From: Nocardia terrae
GTDB lineage: Bacteria; Actinomycetota; Actinomycetes; Mycobacteriales; Mycobacteriaceae
Direction of reading: 5' to 3'
Assembly: GCF_009760405.1 (NCBI RefSeq)
Contig: NZ_WRPP01000001.1
Location: forward strand, 1,302,001 to 1,366,000
DNA: 64,000 nt
Of this stretch, positions 8,494 through 18,526 are shown piece by piece. Position 1 is the first letter of the stretch. Every line of letters begins with the position of its first letter. Position numbers and translations under genes: made by a program. The notes beneath the pieces are model-generated. The model was not told the origin of the DNA. It searched no databases and saw nothing but the letters and a program-made list of their open reading frames with translations.

Positions 8494-9609
8494 ATGAGGA
8501 TTCGTGGGGCCGTGCTGGAGCGCATCGGAGCGGAGACGCCGTTCGCGGAGTCGAAGCCGATCACTATTTCCGAGCTGGAGCTGGGTGAACCCGCTCCCGG
8601 CGAGCTACTGGTGCGGATCGAGGCGGCCGGGCTGTGCCATTCGGATCTGTCGGTGGTCGACGGCAATCGGGTGCGGCCGGTGCCCATGCTGCTCGGGCAC
8701 GAGGCGTCCGGGCGCGTCGAAGCGGTCGGGGCGGGCGAGACCGATATCCAGGTCGGGCAGCGCGTGATCATGACCTTCCTGCCGCGTTGCGGGGCGTGCG
8801 CGGGCTGCGCCACCGACGGACGCACACCCTGCGAACCCGGCAGCCTCGCCAACAATGCGGGCGAATTGCTTTCCGGCGGACGGCGATTGCTGCGCGACGG
8901 CGCGGAAGTCCACCACCACCTGGGTGTTTCGGCCTTCGCCACGCACGCGGTGGTGGACCGCCGCTCGGTGGTGCCGGTCGACGACGACGTGCCGCCGGAG
9001 GTGGCGGCCGTCCTCGGCTGCGCCGTCCTGACCGGCGGTGGGGCCCTGCTGAATTCGGCGAAGCCCGGCCCCACGGACCGCATCATGGTCGTCGGCCTCG
9101 GCGGCGTCGGCATGGCCGCCGTACTGGTCGCCGCCGCCCTGCGCGCAGGCACCGACCGCGAGGTCATCGCCGTCGACACCGTCCCCGAAAAGCTGAAGAT
9201 CGCCACCGAACTGGGTGCGACCGCCGCCTATACCCCGCAGGAAATCGCCACCGAGAACATCCAGGCCGAATGCGTCATCGAGGCCGCAGGCAATATCCGA
9301 GCCTTCGAAACCGCCGTAGCCGCAACCGCCCCCGGCGGCACCACCGTCACCGTCGGCCTCCCCGCCCCCGACGCCCGCGCCTCCATCTCCCCCTTGGCCC
9401 TGGTCGCCCAGGGCCGAGCCATCATCGGCAGCTACCTGGGCTCCGCCGTCCCCTCCCGGGACATCCCCGAATTCGTCCGCATGTGGCGCGAGGGCAAACT
9501 CCCCGTCGAACGCCTCGTCTCCTCCCGCATCCGCCTCGAAGACATCAACGAGGCCATGGACGAACTGGCCGCAGGCCACGCCCTCCGCCAGGTAATCCTC
9601 TTCGACTGA
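8494..9609 (+). CDS. Zinc-dependent alcohol dehydrogenase (MDR family)
   Basis: A 371-residue medium-chain dehydrogenase that oxidises an alcohol with NAD(P), or a mycothiol/thiol adduct. Seen: catalytic-zinc motifs GLCHSD (about 47-52) and GHEASGRVEAVG; a structural-zinc lobe with four Cys in CGACAGC…TPC (about 98-112); and nucleotide-binding GLGGVGMAA with acidic D (VIAVDT) at strand-2 end, favouring NAD over NADP. The class-III-like layout is also compatible with formaldehyde/mycothiol dehydrogenases, so the substrate is left open. Start: ATG 8494. It is monocistronic and divergent from the methyltransferase. Confidence 0.92.
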   Translation: MRIRGAVLERIGAETPFAESKPITISELELGEPAPGELLVRIEAAGLCHSDLSVVDGNRVRPVPMLLGHEASGRVEAVGAGETDIQVGQRVIMTFLPRCGACAGCATDGRTPCEPGSLANNAGELLSGGRRLLRDGAEVHHHLGVSAFATHAVVDRRSVVPVDDDVPPEVAAVLGCAVLTGGGALLNSAKPGPTDRIMVVGLGGVGMAAVLVAAALRAGTDREVIAVDTVPEKLKIATELGATAAYTPQEIATENIQAECVIEAAGNIRAFETAVAATAPGGTTVTVGLPAPDARASISPLALVAQGRAIIGSYLGSAVPSRDIPEFVRMWREGKLPVERLVSSRIRLEDINEAMDELAAGHALRQVILFD

Positions 9610-9621
9610 CCGCTTCGCTTC

Positions 9622-10458
9622 TCAGTCGCTCACATCCGTCGACAGCGCGAGATCCTTCTGGGCTTCCAGCTGCTCGAGCCGGTCGCGCAGCGCGGTTCCG
9701 ATCTCACTGTAGGCATCACTGCCGAGCGTGAGCCGATGCGGCGCGATCGGCGCATCGGCGGTCTCGATGATCGCGGCCGCCATCTTCCCCGGATCACCGG
9801 GGATCGGAAACTCCCCGGCGGCCGCGGCCCGCCGCATCGCCCCCACCGGCGTCTGCTCATAGATCTCCAGCGGCTGCCCCGAAATCGCACTGCGCACCGC
9901 GAAATCCGTGCGCGCACTCCCCGGTTCGACCAGCGTCACCTGGATCCCGAACGGCGCCACCTCCGCCGTCACCGCCTCGAAGAACCCTTCGATCCCCCAC
10001 TTGGTGGCGTGGTACAGGCTCAGATTCGGATACGCGATCTGCCCACCCATACTCGAGATCTGCATCAACCGCCCCCCGCCCTGCCCCCGCAGATGCGGAA
10101 TCACCGCCCGCGCAACCTGAATCGACCCCACCAGATTGGTATCGATCTGCGCCCTGATCTGCGCATCGCTTACCTCCTCGGCTGCCCCGAACAACGCATA
10201 CCCCGCATTACTCACCACCACGTCAACGCGCCCCGCCCTGGCGAACGCATCTCCCACAACCCGCCGCACCCCGGGCGTATCGGTGACATCGAGCTCCCAC
10301 ACCATCAACGCCGCCCCATACTCCGCGACGAGGTCATCCATCACCGCCCGCGTCCGCACGGTCGCACACACCCGATCCCCACGCCGCAACAGCTGTTCGG
10401 TCAACTCCCGCCCAAACCCGGTAGACGTCCCGGTAACGAACCACGTTCTCGAAGCCAT
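9622..10458 (-). CDS. Short-chain dehydrogenase/reductase
   Basis: A 278-residue classical SDR, an NAD(P)-dependent oxidoreductase in the cytosol. Seen: TGTSTGFGRE cofactor motif near the N terminus, VVSNAGYALFG (NAG motif), catalytic Ser in MQISSMGG, YxxxK as YHATKWGIEG, and the PG motif VEPGSARTDF. A basic residue after the first strand (VCATVRTR) suggests NADPH. Start: ATG 10458, preceded by GGGAAGGGTGGGG. The coding strand here is unusually rich in GGG/GCG codons, like its convergent neighbour. Substrate unknown. Confidence 0.92.
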   Translation of the reverse strand: MASRTWFVTGTSTGFGRELTEQLLRRGDRVCATVRTRAVMDDLVAEYGAALMVWELDVTDTPGVRRVVGDAFARAGRVDVVVSNAGYALFGAAEEVSDAQIRAQIDTNLVGSIQVARAVIPHLRGQGGGRLMQISSMGGQIAYPNLSLYHATKWGIEGFFEAVTAEVAPFGIQVTLVEPGSARTDFAVRSAISGQPLEIYEQTPVGAMRRAAAAGEFPIPGDPGKMAAAIIETADAPIAPHRLTLGSDAYSEIGTALRDRLEQLEAQKDLALSTDVSD

Positions 10459-10558
10459 GACCCCACCCTTCCCCGGCCCGCTGGCAGTTCCCTGGCAATA
10501 TGAACGCATCCTCGACAGCCTGCAACTCCGAACCTGTTGAGGCTGTGGCTGGATCGGG

Positions 10559-11959
10559 TCAGGTCGGCTGGCAGGTGGGGGTGATCTTCAGCATGACCAC
10601 GGCGTGGGCGGGGATGCCGGGCGCGGTGAGGGGGCCGTCCGTCGTGCGGGTGGTGTGGGTCCACAGGTCGCGGACCGTATAGCAGGAGTGCTGTTGCAGT
10701 CCGGCTGCGGCGGCTGTGGTTTCGATGGAGGTCGGGGTGTTGCCGAAATTGAACAAGGCGAGCGCGAGCGAGCCGTCGGCCAGCGGTTTACGCAGAATCC
10801 GGCGATCACCGTGCAGTCGGGTGGCCTGCACCACGGCCGGGTCCTGGTCCACGGCGATGACCTCGGTATTGGTCAGCAGTGCGCGGGTCTCCTCCGACAT
10901 GGCGCGCACGTCGTTCCCGGCGATGAGCGGCGCGGCGAGCATGGCCCACAGGGCGAAATGCGAACGCTGCTCGTCGAGGGTGAGATTGCGGCCCGGGTCA
11001 CGCAGCTCGGCGATGACCGCGGGGGAGATGTCGAAGGACGACTCGAGCTCGAGGACCTGCCTCGCATCGAGAGTGCCGCTCAGCGCGTCGGCGGAATATC
11101 CGGCCAGGTGAGCGCCGATGAAATCGGTGAGTTGCAGCCCGGCCACCAGCATGTCGGGATCGTTCCAGTAGCCCGGCCGGGATCGGGCGGCGAGCGGTTC
11201 GGCGGCGTCGAGCTGGTCGGTGACACCGAGAATCATTCCGGTGGAGGAGGATCCGGTTCGCGTATCGAGGATGTCGTTGTGCCACAGGGGGATCAGGTCG
11301 CCTGCGTTGCGGGTCATGTCGGAGACGGTGGACCAGTCGTAGTCGGCGGCGGCGTGGGTGTCGGCGGAGCTGTTGGGGTTGATGCTGTAGAGGATTCGGC
11401 GGCCGCTGTGGCGCAGGGCGTCTCGCATGGCGGTGAAGATCCGCACCTGTGATTCGAGGGTCGCGTCGGTGCGGCACCAATCGTATTTGAGGAGGTCCAC
11501 GCCCCAATTCGCAAAGGTGCGGGCGTCGGCGGTCTCGTGGCCGAGGGAGGCGGTGGCGGGGGACTGTCCGCAGATGGCGTTGAAGGGGCTGGAATACAGG
11601 CCGAGAAACAGGCCCTGCCGGTGTGCGTAGTCGGCGAGTGCGGCGATGCCGTGGGGAAAGCGTTGCGGGTCCGTTTGCAGGTTTCCGTTGCCGTCGCGCA
11701 CGGGCGCGGCCCATCCCGCATCCAGGTCGACGTAGCGGTAGCCCGCATCCCGCATTCCGGAGCTGACCATCGCGTCGATGACTTCATGGATGGTGTTCTC
11801 CGTCAACGCGATTCCGGAATTCCAGGAGTTCCAACCCATCGGCGCGGCGACCGACGCGAGGCCCGGATCCGGCTGCGTGTCGCGTCCCGCACAGCCCGCA
11901 CCGCCGACAACCACCGCGAGCGCCACGACCAGCACGGACGACAGAACCCGCAATCGCAC
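10559..11959 (-). CDS. Secreted GH27 alpha-galactosidase-like lipoprotein
   Basis: A 466-residue glycoside hydrolase family 27 enzyme that should remove terminal alpha-linked galactose or a related sugar outside the cell. Seen: signal peptide ending at a lipobox-like GGAGC (Cys about 23), then family hallmarks APMGWNSWN, YVDLDAGW, LFLGLYSS, the nucleophile motif LLKYDWC and the acid/base region YWNDPDML, followed by a C-terminal beta domain. GTG 11959 is supported by GAAGGAGG at ideal spacing. It stands alone; no sugar transporter or regulator adjoins it. Confidence 0.9.
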   Translation of the reverse strand: MRLRVLSSVLVVALAVVVGGAGCAGRDTQPDPGLASVAAPMGWNSWNSGIALTENTIHEVIDAMVSSGMRDAGYRYVDLDAGWAAPVRDGNGNLQTDPQRFPHGIAALADYAHRQGLFLGLYSSPFNAICGQSPATASLGHETADARTFANWGVDLLKYDWCRTDATLESQVRIFTAMRDALRHSGRRILYSINPNSSADTHAAADYDWSTVSDMTRNAGDLIPLWHNDILDTRTGSSSTGMILGVTDQLDAAEPLAARSRPGYWNDPDMLVAGLQLTDFIGAHLAGYSADALSGTLDARQVLELESSFDISPAVIAELRDPGRNLTLDEQRSHFALWAMLAAPLIAGNDVRAMSEETRALLTNTEVIAVDQDPAVVQATRLHGDRRILRKPLADGSLALALFNFGNTPTSIETTAAAAGLQQHSCYTVRDLWTHTTRTTDGPLTAPGIPAHAVVMLKITPTCQPT

Positions 11960-12047
11960 GTCGAGCGCCTCCTTCGGATCCCACTGAGCCCGGATATCGA
12001 TCGGCTCATTGAACCCGGCTCCCGCCGCCGTCGAAGCGCGGGGTGAA

Positions 12048-14117
12048 TCAGTGGGTGGCGCTCACATTCCAGAGACGAACGGTGCGGTCGTAGGAGGCGC
12101 TGGCGAGGAGGGTGCCGTCGGGACTGAAGCGCACGGCGGAGATTTGGTCGGTGTGGCCCTGGAGGGGCTGGCCGATTCTGGTGTGGGAGTTGACGTCCCA
12201 GAGGCGGACGGTTTTGTCCATGCCGCCGGAGGCTACGCGGGTGCCGTCGGGGGTGAAGCCGACGGAGAAGACGGTGCCCACGTGACCGATCAGGACGCCC
12301 GCGGGGAGGTGGGTGCGGACGTCCCAGAGGCGGACGGTGGTGTCGAGGCTGCCGGTGGCCAGCAGGGTGCCGTCGGGGCTGAAGGCGATGGAGACCACCT
12401 TGTCGACGTGCCCGGTGAGGTCGGTGGGGAGGTATCGGCGCGAGTTGACGTTCCAGAGTTTGACGGTGCTGCCGGTTCCGGAGCCGACTCCGGTGGCGAC
12501 GAGGGCGCCGTCGGGGCTGAATGCCATGGCGGAGACCGCGATTCCGGTGTCGAGTTGCGGGCCGTCGAGCTGTTGGGTGCGAACGTTCCATAGTTGCGCA
12601 CCGAGTCCGCCGGGGGCATTGCGGGCGACGGCCAGCAGCGTGCCGTCCGGGCTGAAGGCGGTGGCGTCGATGCTGGTGGCCGTGCCCGGGTCCAGTAGTC
12701 GTCCGTCGAGTTGGCGGGTATGGATGTCCCAGAGCTGGGTTGCCCAGTCGCCCCTGGCTCCGCCCGCGGTGGCGAGGAGGAGCCCGTCGGGGCTGAAGCT
12801 CAGCGACTGAACGGCGTGCCCGGTGTCGAGTGGTTCTCCGTCGGGTCGGCGGGAGCGAACGTCCCACAGCCGCACCGTGCGGTCCAGGCTTCCCGACGCG
12901 AGGGACGTGCCGTCGGGGCTGAACGCGAGCGCCCGGATCTGGTCGGTGTGGCCGGTGAGCACATCGTCGGAGGTCGCCGCCGATCCGCGGCCGGCCGGCC
13001 GATCGCCGGAGCCGACCAGGGCGATGACCCCGGTGACCGCGGCGGCCGTGACCGGGACTGCCACCGCGCCGCCGATCAGCAGGCGGCGGCGACTCATCAG
13101 CCGGTCACCGTGGCCGGGCTTCGGGACCACCGGCTTCGGTGCGGAAGCGGTCGGTCGTATCGGCGAGGTCGTCGCTCCCGCCGGGGCCTTCTCCGGCGTG
13201 GCGGTCGGCACCGACGTGACCCGTCGCCGCGCCCGCGCGGCCGTCCGCGCGGCGACCGCCTCCCGCGCCGCCGCGGCCAGATCGCCGCACGTCCGATAGC
13301 GTCCGTCCGGATTCTTGGCCATGGCGACGGCGATCACTTCATCGAGACCGGTCGGTAGATCACGTCGCCGCCCGCTGGCCGACGGCACCGGATCATTGAG
13401 ATGCGCCGCGATCACCGCCGCCTGCCCGGTGCGCGGAAACGGCGGCTCCCCGGTCAGCAACTGATACAGCGTGCAGCCCAGCGAATAGATATCGGCCCGA
13501 TGATCGGTCGGCGGCCGGTCGGTGAATCGCTCGGGAGCGGTATACGCGAGCGAGGCGAGCACCCCCGAGTGCGTCGCGGTGTCATCGAGCGTGCGGGCGA
13601 TCCCGAAATCGGTGAGCAGCGCCCGTTCCCCGACCCGCAGATCGTGCTCGATGAGCAGGTTCGCCGGCTTGACGTCGCGATGCAGCACGCCCCTGCTGTG
13701 CGCGTAGTCCAGCGCGTGCGCCGCGTCGGTGATCAGCCGCAGCGTCTGCTCCACCGGCAGTCCCGCGCCCGCACCGGTCAGCAGCGAGGCCGCGTCGCCC
13801 CCGTCGATATGCCGCATGGCCAGCCACAATGCCGGATCCTCGGGCCCGCTGCGGTCGTAGACGGGAATGATATTGGGGTGATCGAGCTCGATGGCCAGCG
13901 CCGCCTCGCGATCGAACCGGATGCGCGCCTTGGCGTCGGCGGCGAAGGCGTCGTTGAGAACCTTCAGCGCGACAAAGCGATTCATGCGCGGATGCCGGGC
14001 CAGATACACCCCGCCCATGCCGCCGGAACCGAGCACCCGTTCGATGGTGTATCCGGCCAGAACCTCCCCCACGTGCAGCACCGGAACCTGTGGCCTTCCC
14101 CCTGGATCAACCCGCAC
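12048..14117 (-). CDS. Ser/Thr protein kinase with C-terminal WD40 beta-propeller
   Basis: A 689-residue membrane kinase. Seen: Gly loop GSGGMGG (30-36), K52, HRDVKPANLL (Asp about 146), DFG (about 171-173), a cluster of Arg, one membrane helix (about 344-367), then seven WD40 repeats from about 382 to the end, each with the SPDG and LW(D/N)V signatures, enough for one closed propeller outside the membrane. The propeller is presumably a ligand or protein sensor. Repeats 2-4 are more divergent (TQLWDIH, AQLWNVR, VKLWNVN). Start: GTG 14117; a GTG at 14081 is also possible. It is divergent from dapB. Confidence 0.93.
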   Translation of the reverse strand: MRVDPGGRPQVPVLHVGEVLAGYTIERVLGSGGMGGVYLARHPRMNRFVALKVLNDAFAADAKARIRFDREAALAIELDHPNIIPVYDRSGPEDPALWLAMRHIDGGDAASLLTGAGAGLPVEQTLRLITDAAHALDYAHSRGVLHRDVKPANLLIEHDLRVGERALLTDFGIARTLDDTATHSGVLASLAYTAPERFTDRPPTDHRADIYSLGCTLYQLLTGEPPFPRTGQAAVIAAHLNDPVPSASGRRRDLPTGLDEVIAVAMAKNPDGRYRTCGDLAAAAREAVAARTAARARRRVTSVPTATPEKAPAGATTSPIRPTASAPKPVVPKPGHGDRLMSRRRLLIGGAVAVPVTAAAVTGVIALVGSGDRPAGRGSAATSDDVLTGHTDQIRALAFSPDGTSLASGSLDRTVRLWDVRSRRPDGEPLDTGHAVQSLSFSPDGLLLATAGGARGDWATQLWDIHTRQLDGRLLDPGTATSIDATAFSPDGTLLAVARNAPGGLGAQLWNVRTQQLDGPQLDTGIAVSAMAFSPDGALVATGVGSGTGSTVKLWNVNSRRYLPTDLTGHVDKVVSIAFSPDGTLLATGSLDTTVRLWDVRTHLPAGVLIGHVGTVFSVGFTPDGTRVASGGMDKTVRLWDVNSHTRIGQPLQGHTDQISAVRFSPDGTLLASASYDRTVRLWNVSATH

Positions 14118-14239
14118 CTCGGGAACCGGTGCGGGACAACGGAAATGTATCCCAGCCCCGGTCAGCGTGCTAGCCGATCGCCGGAACCCTCCCGCACTCC
14201 CCGACAGCCGTCGGATTCGGCGTTTCGCCGACCCGATAG

Positions 14240-15519
<1,280 letters not shown>

Positions 15520-15574
15520 CCGGAACTTTCCCGCAAACCGGCCGGTAACTCTTAGCCGGAGTAAAGTCCGCCGG

Positions 15575-16222
15575 GTGAAGTTCATGGTGGGTTATGCGCT
15601 GGCTGTCGCCTGCGCGACGATGGGGTCACCCGCGGCGGGATCGGCTGTGGCGCGCGCGGATTCCGGTCCGTCCTGCGTCGAGTCCGACAACGGGTACAAG
15701 CTGGAATGGCAGGCCAGCTGGTCGGTCTACGAGGCCGAGCAGCAGAATCCGTCCGACGGGCGCGCGGTCACCGAGGTGGATCTGCCGGTCACCATCGGCG
15801 CCCCGCTCGACCACGTCTGGTCGGTATACACCGATGTCCGCAACGGCATCGGCCGCCACTCGTTCCTCAAGGACGTCATCGTCCACCGCACCTGCGACGA
15901 GGACGGCGTCCACACCACGGATTTCACCGCGCTGGAAGACATTCCGATGGGCCCGATCACCTTCCCCGGCCACACCCAGGCCGAGCAGCGCCTGCACCCG
16001 GACGAGCACTACTACACCGCCGACAGCTGGGACGTCCCGAATGTCACCACGCACCAGGTGATCACCTTCACCGACAACGGCGACGGCACCACCACCGTCA
16101 ACGAGCACCTGACCTTCATCGCCGATCAAGCCCTGATCGACTTCAGCGCCGACAACGGCGTGGCCGCGCACCGCGCCTCGCAGGACGCGGTCAAGACCGA
16201 CATCGAGAACGGCACGCTCTGA
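15575..16222 (+). CDS. Secreted SRPBCC/polyketide-cyclase-like protein
   Basis: A 215-residue exported protein: signal peptide (about 1-28, ending in AVARA-DS), then a domain with DLPVTIGAPLDHVWSVYTDVRNG, typical of the START/SRPBCC helix-grip fold entrance, and a C-terminal long helix (DFSADNGVAAHRASQDAVKTDIEN). Two cysteines in the mature part could form a disulphide. Such folds bind hydrophobic ligands; the ligand here is unknown. GTG 15575 and ATG 15584 are both usable starts. It is followed by a strong hairpin at 16268-16303. Confidence 0.75.
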   Translation: MKFMVGYALAVACATMGSPAAGSAVARADSGPSCVESDNGYKLEWQASWSVYEAEQQNPSDGRAVTEVDLPVTIGAPLDHVWSVYTDVRNGIGRHSFLKDVIVHRTCDEDGVHTTDFTALEDIPMGPITFPGHTQAEQRLHPDEHYYTADSWDVPNVTTHQVITFTDNGDGTTTVNEHLTFIADQALIDFSADNGVAAHRASQDAVKTDIENGTL

Positions 16223-16267
16223 GGCGATTTCGCCCCGCACGGACGCAGATCGCGTCCCGCGCAGACA

Positions 16268-16303
16268 AATGCGGCCCGGAACCTCATGGTTCCGGGCCGC
16301 ATT
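16268..16303 (+). terminator. Perfect 16-bp hairpin 3' of the SRPBCC gene
   Basis: AATGCGGCCCGGAACC (16268-16283) and GGTTCCGGGCCGCATT (16288-16303) pair perfectly around a TCAT loop. No long T-tract follows, so it resembles the L-shaped terminators common in actinobacteria. The convergent operon ends at 16578. Confidence 0.65.
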
Positions 16304-16419
16304 CGTGGTTGGCCGGTAGCGCCTCGATCCGCGCGCCAAGGAGGGTATCCCGGGCACCGATGACGGCGTGGATGCCCGGTCGAGAGGCGGCGCGTAGACG
16401 AGCTCCCGGCCTCCCCTTA

Positions 16420-16445
16420 CCGGAGTGATCGCGCAATCACTCCGG
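16420..16445. repeat. 10-bp perfect hairpin in convergent intergenic space
   Basis: CCGGAGTGAT (16420-16429) and ATCACTCCGG (16436-16445) form a perfect stem with a 6-base loop. It lies in the 355-bp gene-free gap 16223-16577 and may end transcription of the leftward ureide operon. Apart from this hairpin, the one at 16268 and the element at 16494, I see nothing in that gap. Confidence 0.5.
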
Positions 16446-16493
16446 GCCTCAGGGATTTCGGGACGATTGAACGGAAGTCCCCATCGTCCCCAT

Positions 16494-16569
16494 CCGTCAT
16501 CCCGGCATGCTTTTGGCCGGGATCCACACAGGCCACAGTGGATTCCGGCCCAAAGCGCCGGAATGACGG
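16494..16569. repeat. Dispersed nested-palindrome repeat, copy B
   Basis: The outer arms CCGTCATCCCGGC (16494-16506) and GCCGGAATGACGG (16557-16569) match at 12 of 13. The inner arms GGCCGGGATCCAC (16515-16527) and GTGGATTCCGGCC (16538-16550) match at 12 of 13. The 76-bp element can fold into a cruciform with a forked end. It is related to copy A at 5946-6028 and, like it, sits between two convergent genes. Confidence 0.7.
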
Positions 16570-16577
16570 GCCGGGAC

Positions 16578-17498
16578 TCAGGGTGCCGGGTGGACCGACT
16601 TCCAGTGCTCGGCGATGTCGATGCGCCGCGCCAGCCACACCTTCTCGTGCGACTGCACGTAGTCGAGGAAGCGCTCCAGCGACTTCGCGCGGGCCGGCTT
16701 GCCGATGATGCGGCAGTGCAGGCCGACCGACAGCATCTTCGGCGCACCCGCGGCACCCTCGGCGTAGAGCACGTCGAAGGCGTCCTTGAGGTAGGAGAAG
16801 AACTCCTCGCCATTGGCGAACCCGGCGGCGGAGGCGAAGCGCATGTCGTTGGTTTCCAACGTGTACGGCAGCACCAGCTGATCCTTGTCGCCGACCTTCA
16901 CCCAGTAGGGCAGATCGTCGGCGTAGGAATCGGAGTCGTAGACGAATCCGCCGTGCTCCACGACCAGCTCGCGGGTGTTGGGCGAATCCTTGCCGGTGTA
17001 CCAGCCCTTCGGCGCTTCACCGAACAGCTTGGTGATGATGCGCACGGCTTCTTCCATGTGCGCGCGCTCGGTCTCCTTGTCCACCTCTTGGTAGATGAAC
17101 CAGCGCAGCCCGTGCGAGCAGATGTCGTAGCCCAGGCGCTTGAACGCCGCCACGGCCTCCGGATTGCGCTCGAGCGCCCGCGCCACACCGAAGATGGTGA
17201 GCGGGATGTCGCGCTGTTCGAACATCCGCAGGATCCGCCAGAGCCCGGCCCGCGAACCGTACTCGTACATGGTCTCGACACTCATGTGCCGGTTCTTGAA
17301 GGCCACGGCCGGAACGATGTCCGGGGTCAGGAACGTCTCGGAGCCCGGATCGCCGTCGAGCGGGGTGTTCTCGCCGCCCTCTTCGTAATTCAGCACGAAG
17401 TTGACGGCGATGTTCGCATCGCCGGGCCAGTGCGGGTGCGGCGGGTTGGGGCCGTAGCCCACCATGTCCCGCGGGTAGTTCAGGTCGAAATCGCTCAT
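16578..17498 (-). CDS. puuE: Polysaccharide-deacetylase-type allantoinase (PuuE)
   Basis: Hydrolyses allantoin to allantoate in purine (ureide) degradation, cytosolic. It has 306 residues, the usual length for the NodB-fold PuuE allantoinase rather than the amidohydrolase type. Seen: N-terminal YPRDMVGYGPNPPHPHWPG, VNFVLNYEEGGE (NodB motif 1 region) and DICSHGLRW in place of the metal-binding HxxxH motif of true deacetylases. C-terminal LSVGLHCRIIGKPAR is another family hallmark. ATG 17498 overlaps the allantoicase stop by 4 bases (ATGA). It is the last gene of the ureide operon. Confidence 0.93.
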   Translation of the reverse strand: MSDFDLNYPRDMVGYGPNPPHPHWPGDANIAVNFVLNYEEGGENTPLDGDPGSETFLTPDIVPAVAFKNRHMSVETMYEYGSRAGLWRILRMFEQRDIPLTIFGVARALERNPEAVAAFKRLGYDICSHGLRWFIYQEVDKETERAHMEEAVRIITKLFGEAPKGWYTGKDSPNTRELVVEHGGFVYDSDSYADDLPYWVKVGDKDQLVLPYTLETNDMRFASAAGFANGEEFFSYLKDAFDVLYAEGAAGAPKMLSVGLHCRIIGKPARAKSLERFLDYVQSHEKVWLARRIDIAEHWKSVHPAP

Positions 17499-18526
17499 GC
17501 CAGTTCATTTTCCAGCTCGGCACGCAGACGCGTCCGGGCTTCGTCGGTCAGGGTGCCGAACAGTCGCAGGCGGGCCATGCCGCCATCGGGGTAGGCGTCG
17601 AAACGCACCCGCACGACCGCCTCGGCGGAATCGATGAGGAAGCGGTGCCGGGTGTCGGGCTGCAGCCGGGTCCGCGGCAGCAGCTCCACCTCGGAGCCGT
17701 CGGCGCGGATACCGGTCAGCGCGCCCGCGCCCGGGCTGTTGAACAGGAAGTAGGAGGTGTCGATCTCCGCGGCGGTGATGACGCCCTCGGCGGCCAGCTG
17801 CACCAGCACCCAGTCGTTGGTGGTCTTGTCACGACCGCGCGCGGTCTCCCAGCCGTCGCCCATGCTGGCGGCACGGCCGGGCATGAGGATGTTCTGGGGG
17901 TGCGAGAAGAAGATGTTCGAGCAGTCGGCGACCAGGCCGCCGTTCTCGATCGCGGCCAGGTCGAACGGGCCCGACTCCAGCCACGCCAGGTCCGGCTTGG
18001 CGACGCCGTGCACGCGCAGTCGCGCGATGCCGCCGTCGGGGAACATGCGCAGCCGCACGTGGGTCCAGCGCTTGGCCGAGTCCACGGCGAACGGGTTCTT
18101 CGAGTCGCCCGCGACCTTGGCGCGCTCCACGATGGTGGTCCAGCCCTGCGCGGCGACGAGTTCGTCGACCGACGGATTGCCTTCCACGGCAATGGCTTCC
18201 ACGGTGATCTCGGGCGGGTAGTTGCCCTTGAACCAGGCGGTGTCCACGATCACGCCCTTGATCACGCCGGGCACGCCCAGGCGGATGATGGCGGAATCGC
18301 AGTCGTCCCCGGCCGGGTGAGCACCGTTCTCGCCGCGGCGGCGGCGGGTTTCCCAGCCGTCGTACTCCTGACCCTTGTGGCCGAAGGTCGCAGGCGAGTA
18401 CGTGGCCGCCTGCGGGCGAATGAGGTTCTCCTTCTCGGCGAAGGATTCGTCATTGGCCCACAGCACGGCACCGCCCAGGGTGCGCACGGCCAGGTCGGGG
18501 AGCAGCGTGAAATCAGCGTCGCTCAT
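17495..18526 (-). CDS. alc: Allantoicase
   Basis: Cleaves allantoate to ureidoglycolate and urea. Its 343 residues carry two homologous jelly-roll domains; each has the DGWET(R/A)R loop (about 56 and 222) and a DTxxF(K/N) strand (VIVDTAWFKGNYP; AEIDTSYFLFNSPG), plus a repeated MFPDGGIARLRVHG / AYPDGGMARLRLFG end motif. It starts at ATG 18526, overlapping the stop of the upstream aldolase-like gene, and ends overlapping puuE. Substrate channelling or stoichiometric production within the operon is plausible from this coupling. Confidence 0.95.
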   Translation of the reverse strand: MSDADFTLLPDLAVRTLGGAVLWANDESFAEKENLIRPQAATYSPATFGHKGQEYDGWETRRRRGENGAHPAGDDCDSAIIRLGVPGVIKGVIVDTAWFKGNYPPEITVEAIAVEGNPSVDELVAAQGWTTIVERAKVAGDSKNPFAVDSAKRWTHVRLRMFPDGGIARLRVHGVAKPDLAWLESGPFDLAAIENGGLVADCSNIFFSHPQNILMPGRAASMGDGWETARGRDKTTNDWVLVQLAAEGVITAAEIDTSYFLFNSPGAGALTGIRADGSEVELLPRTRLQPDTRHRFLIDSAEAVVRVRFDAYPDGGMARLRLFGTLTDEARTRLRAELENELA

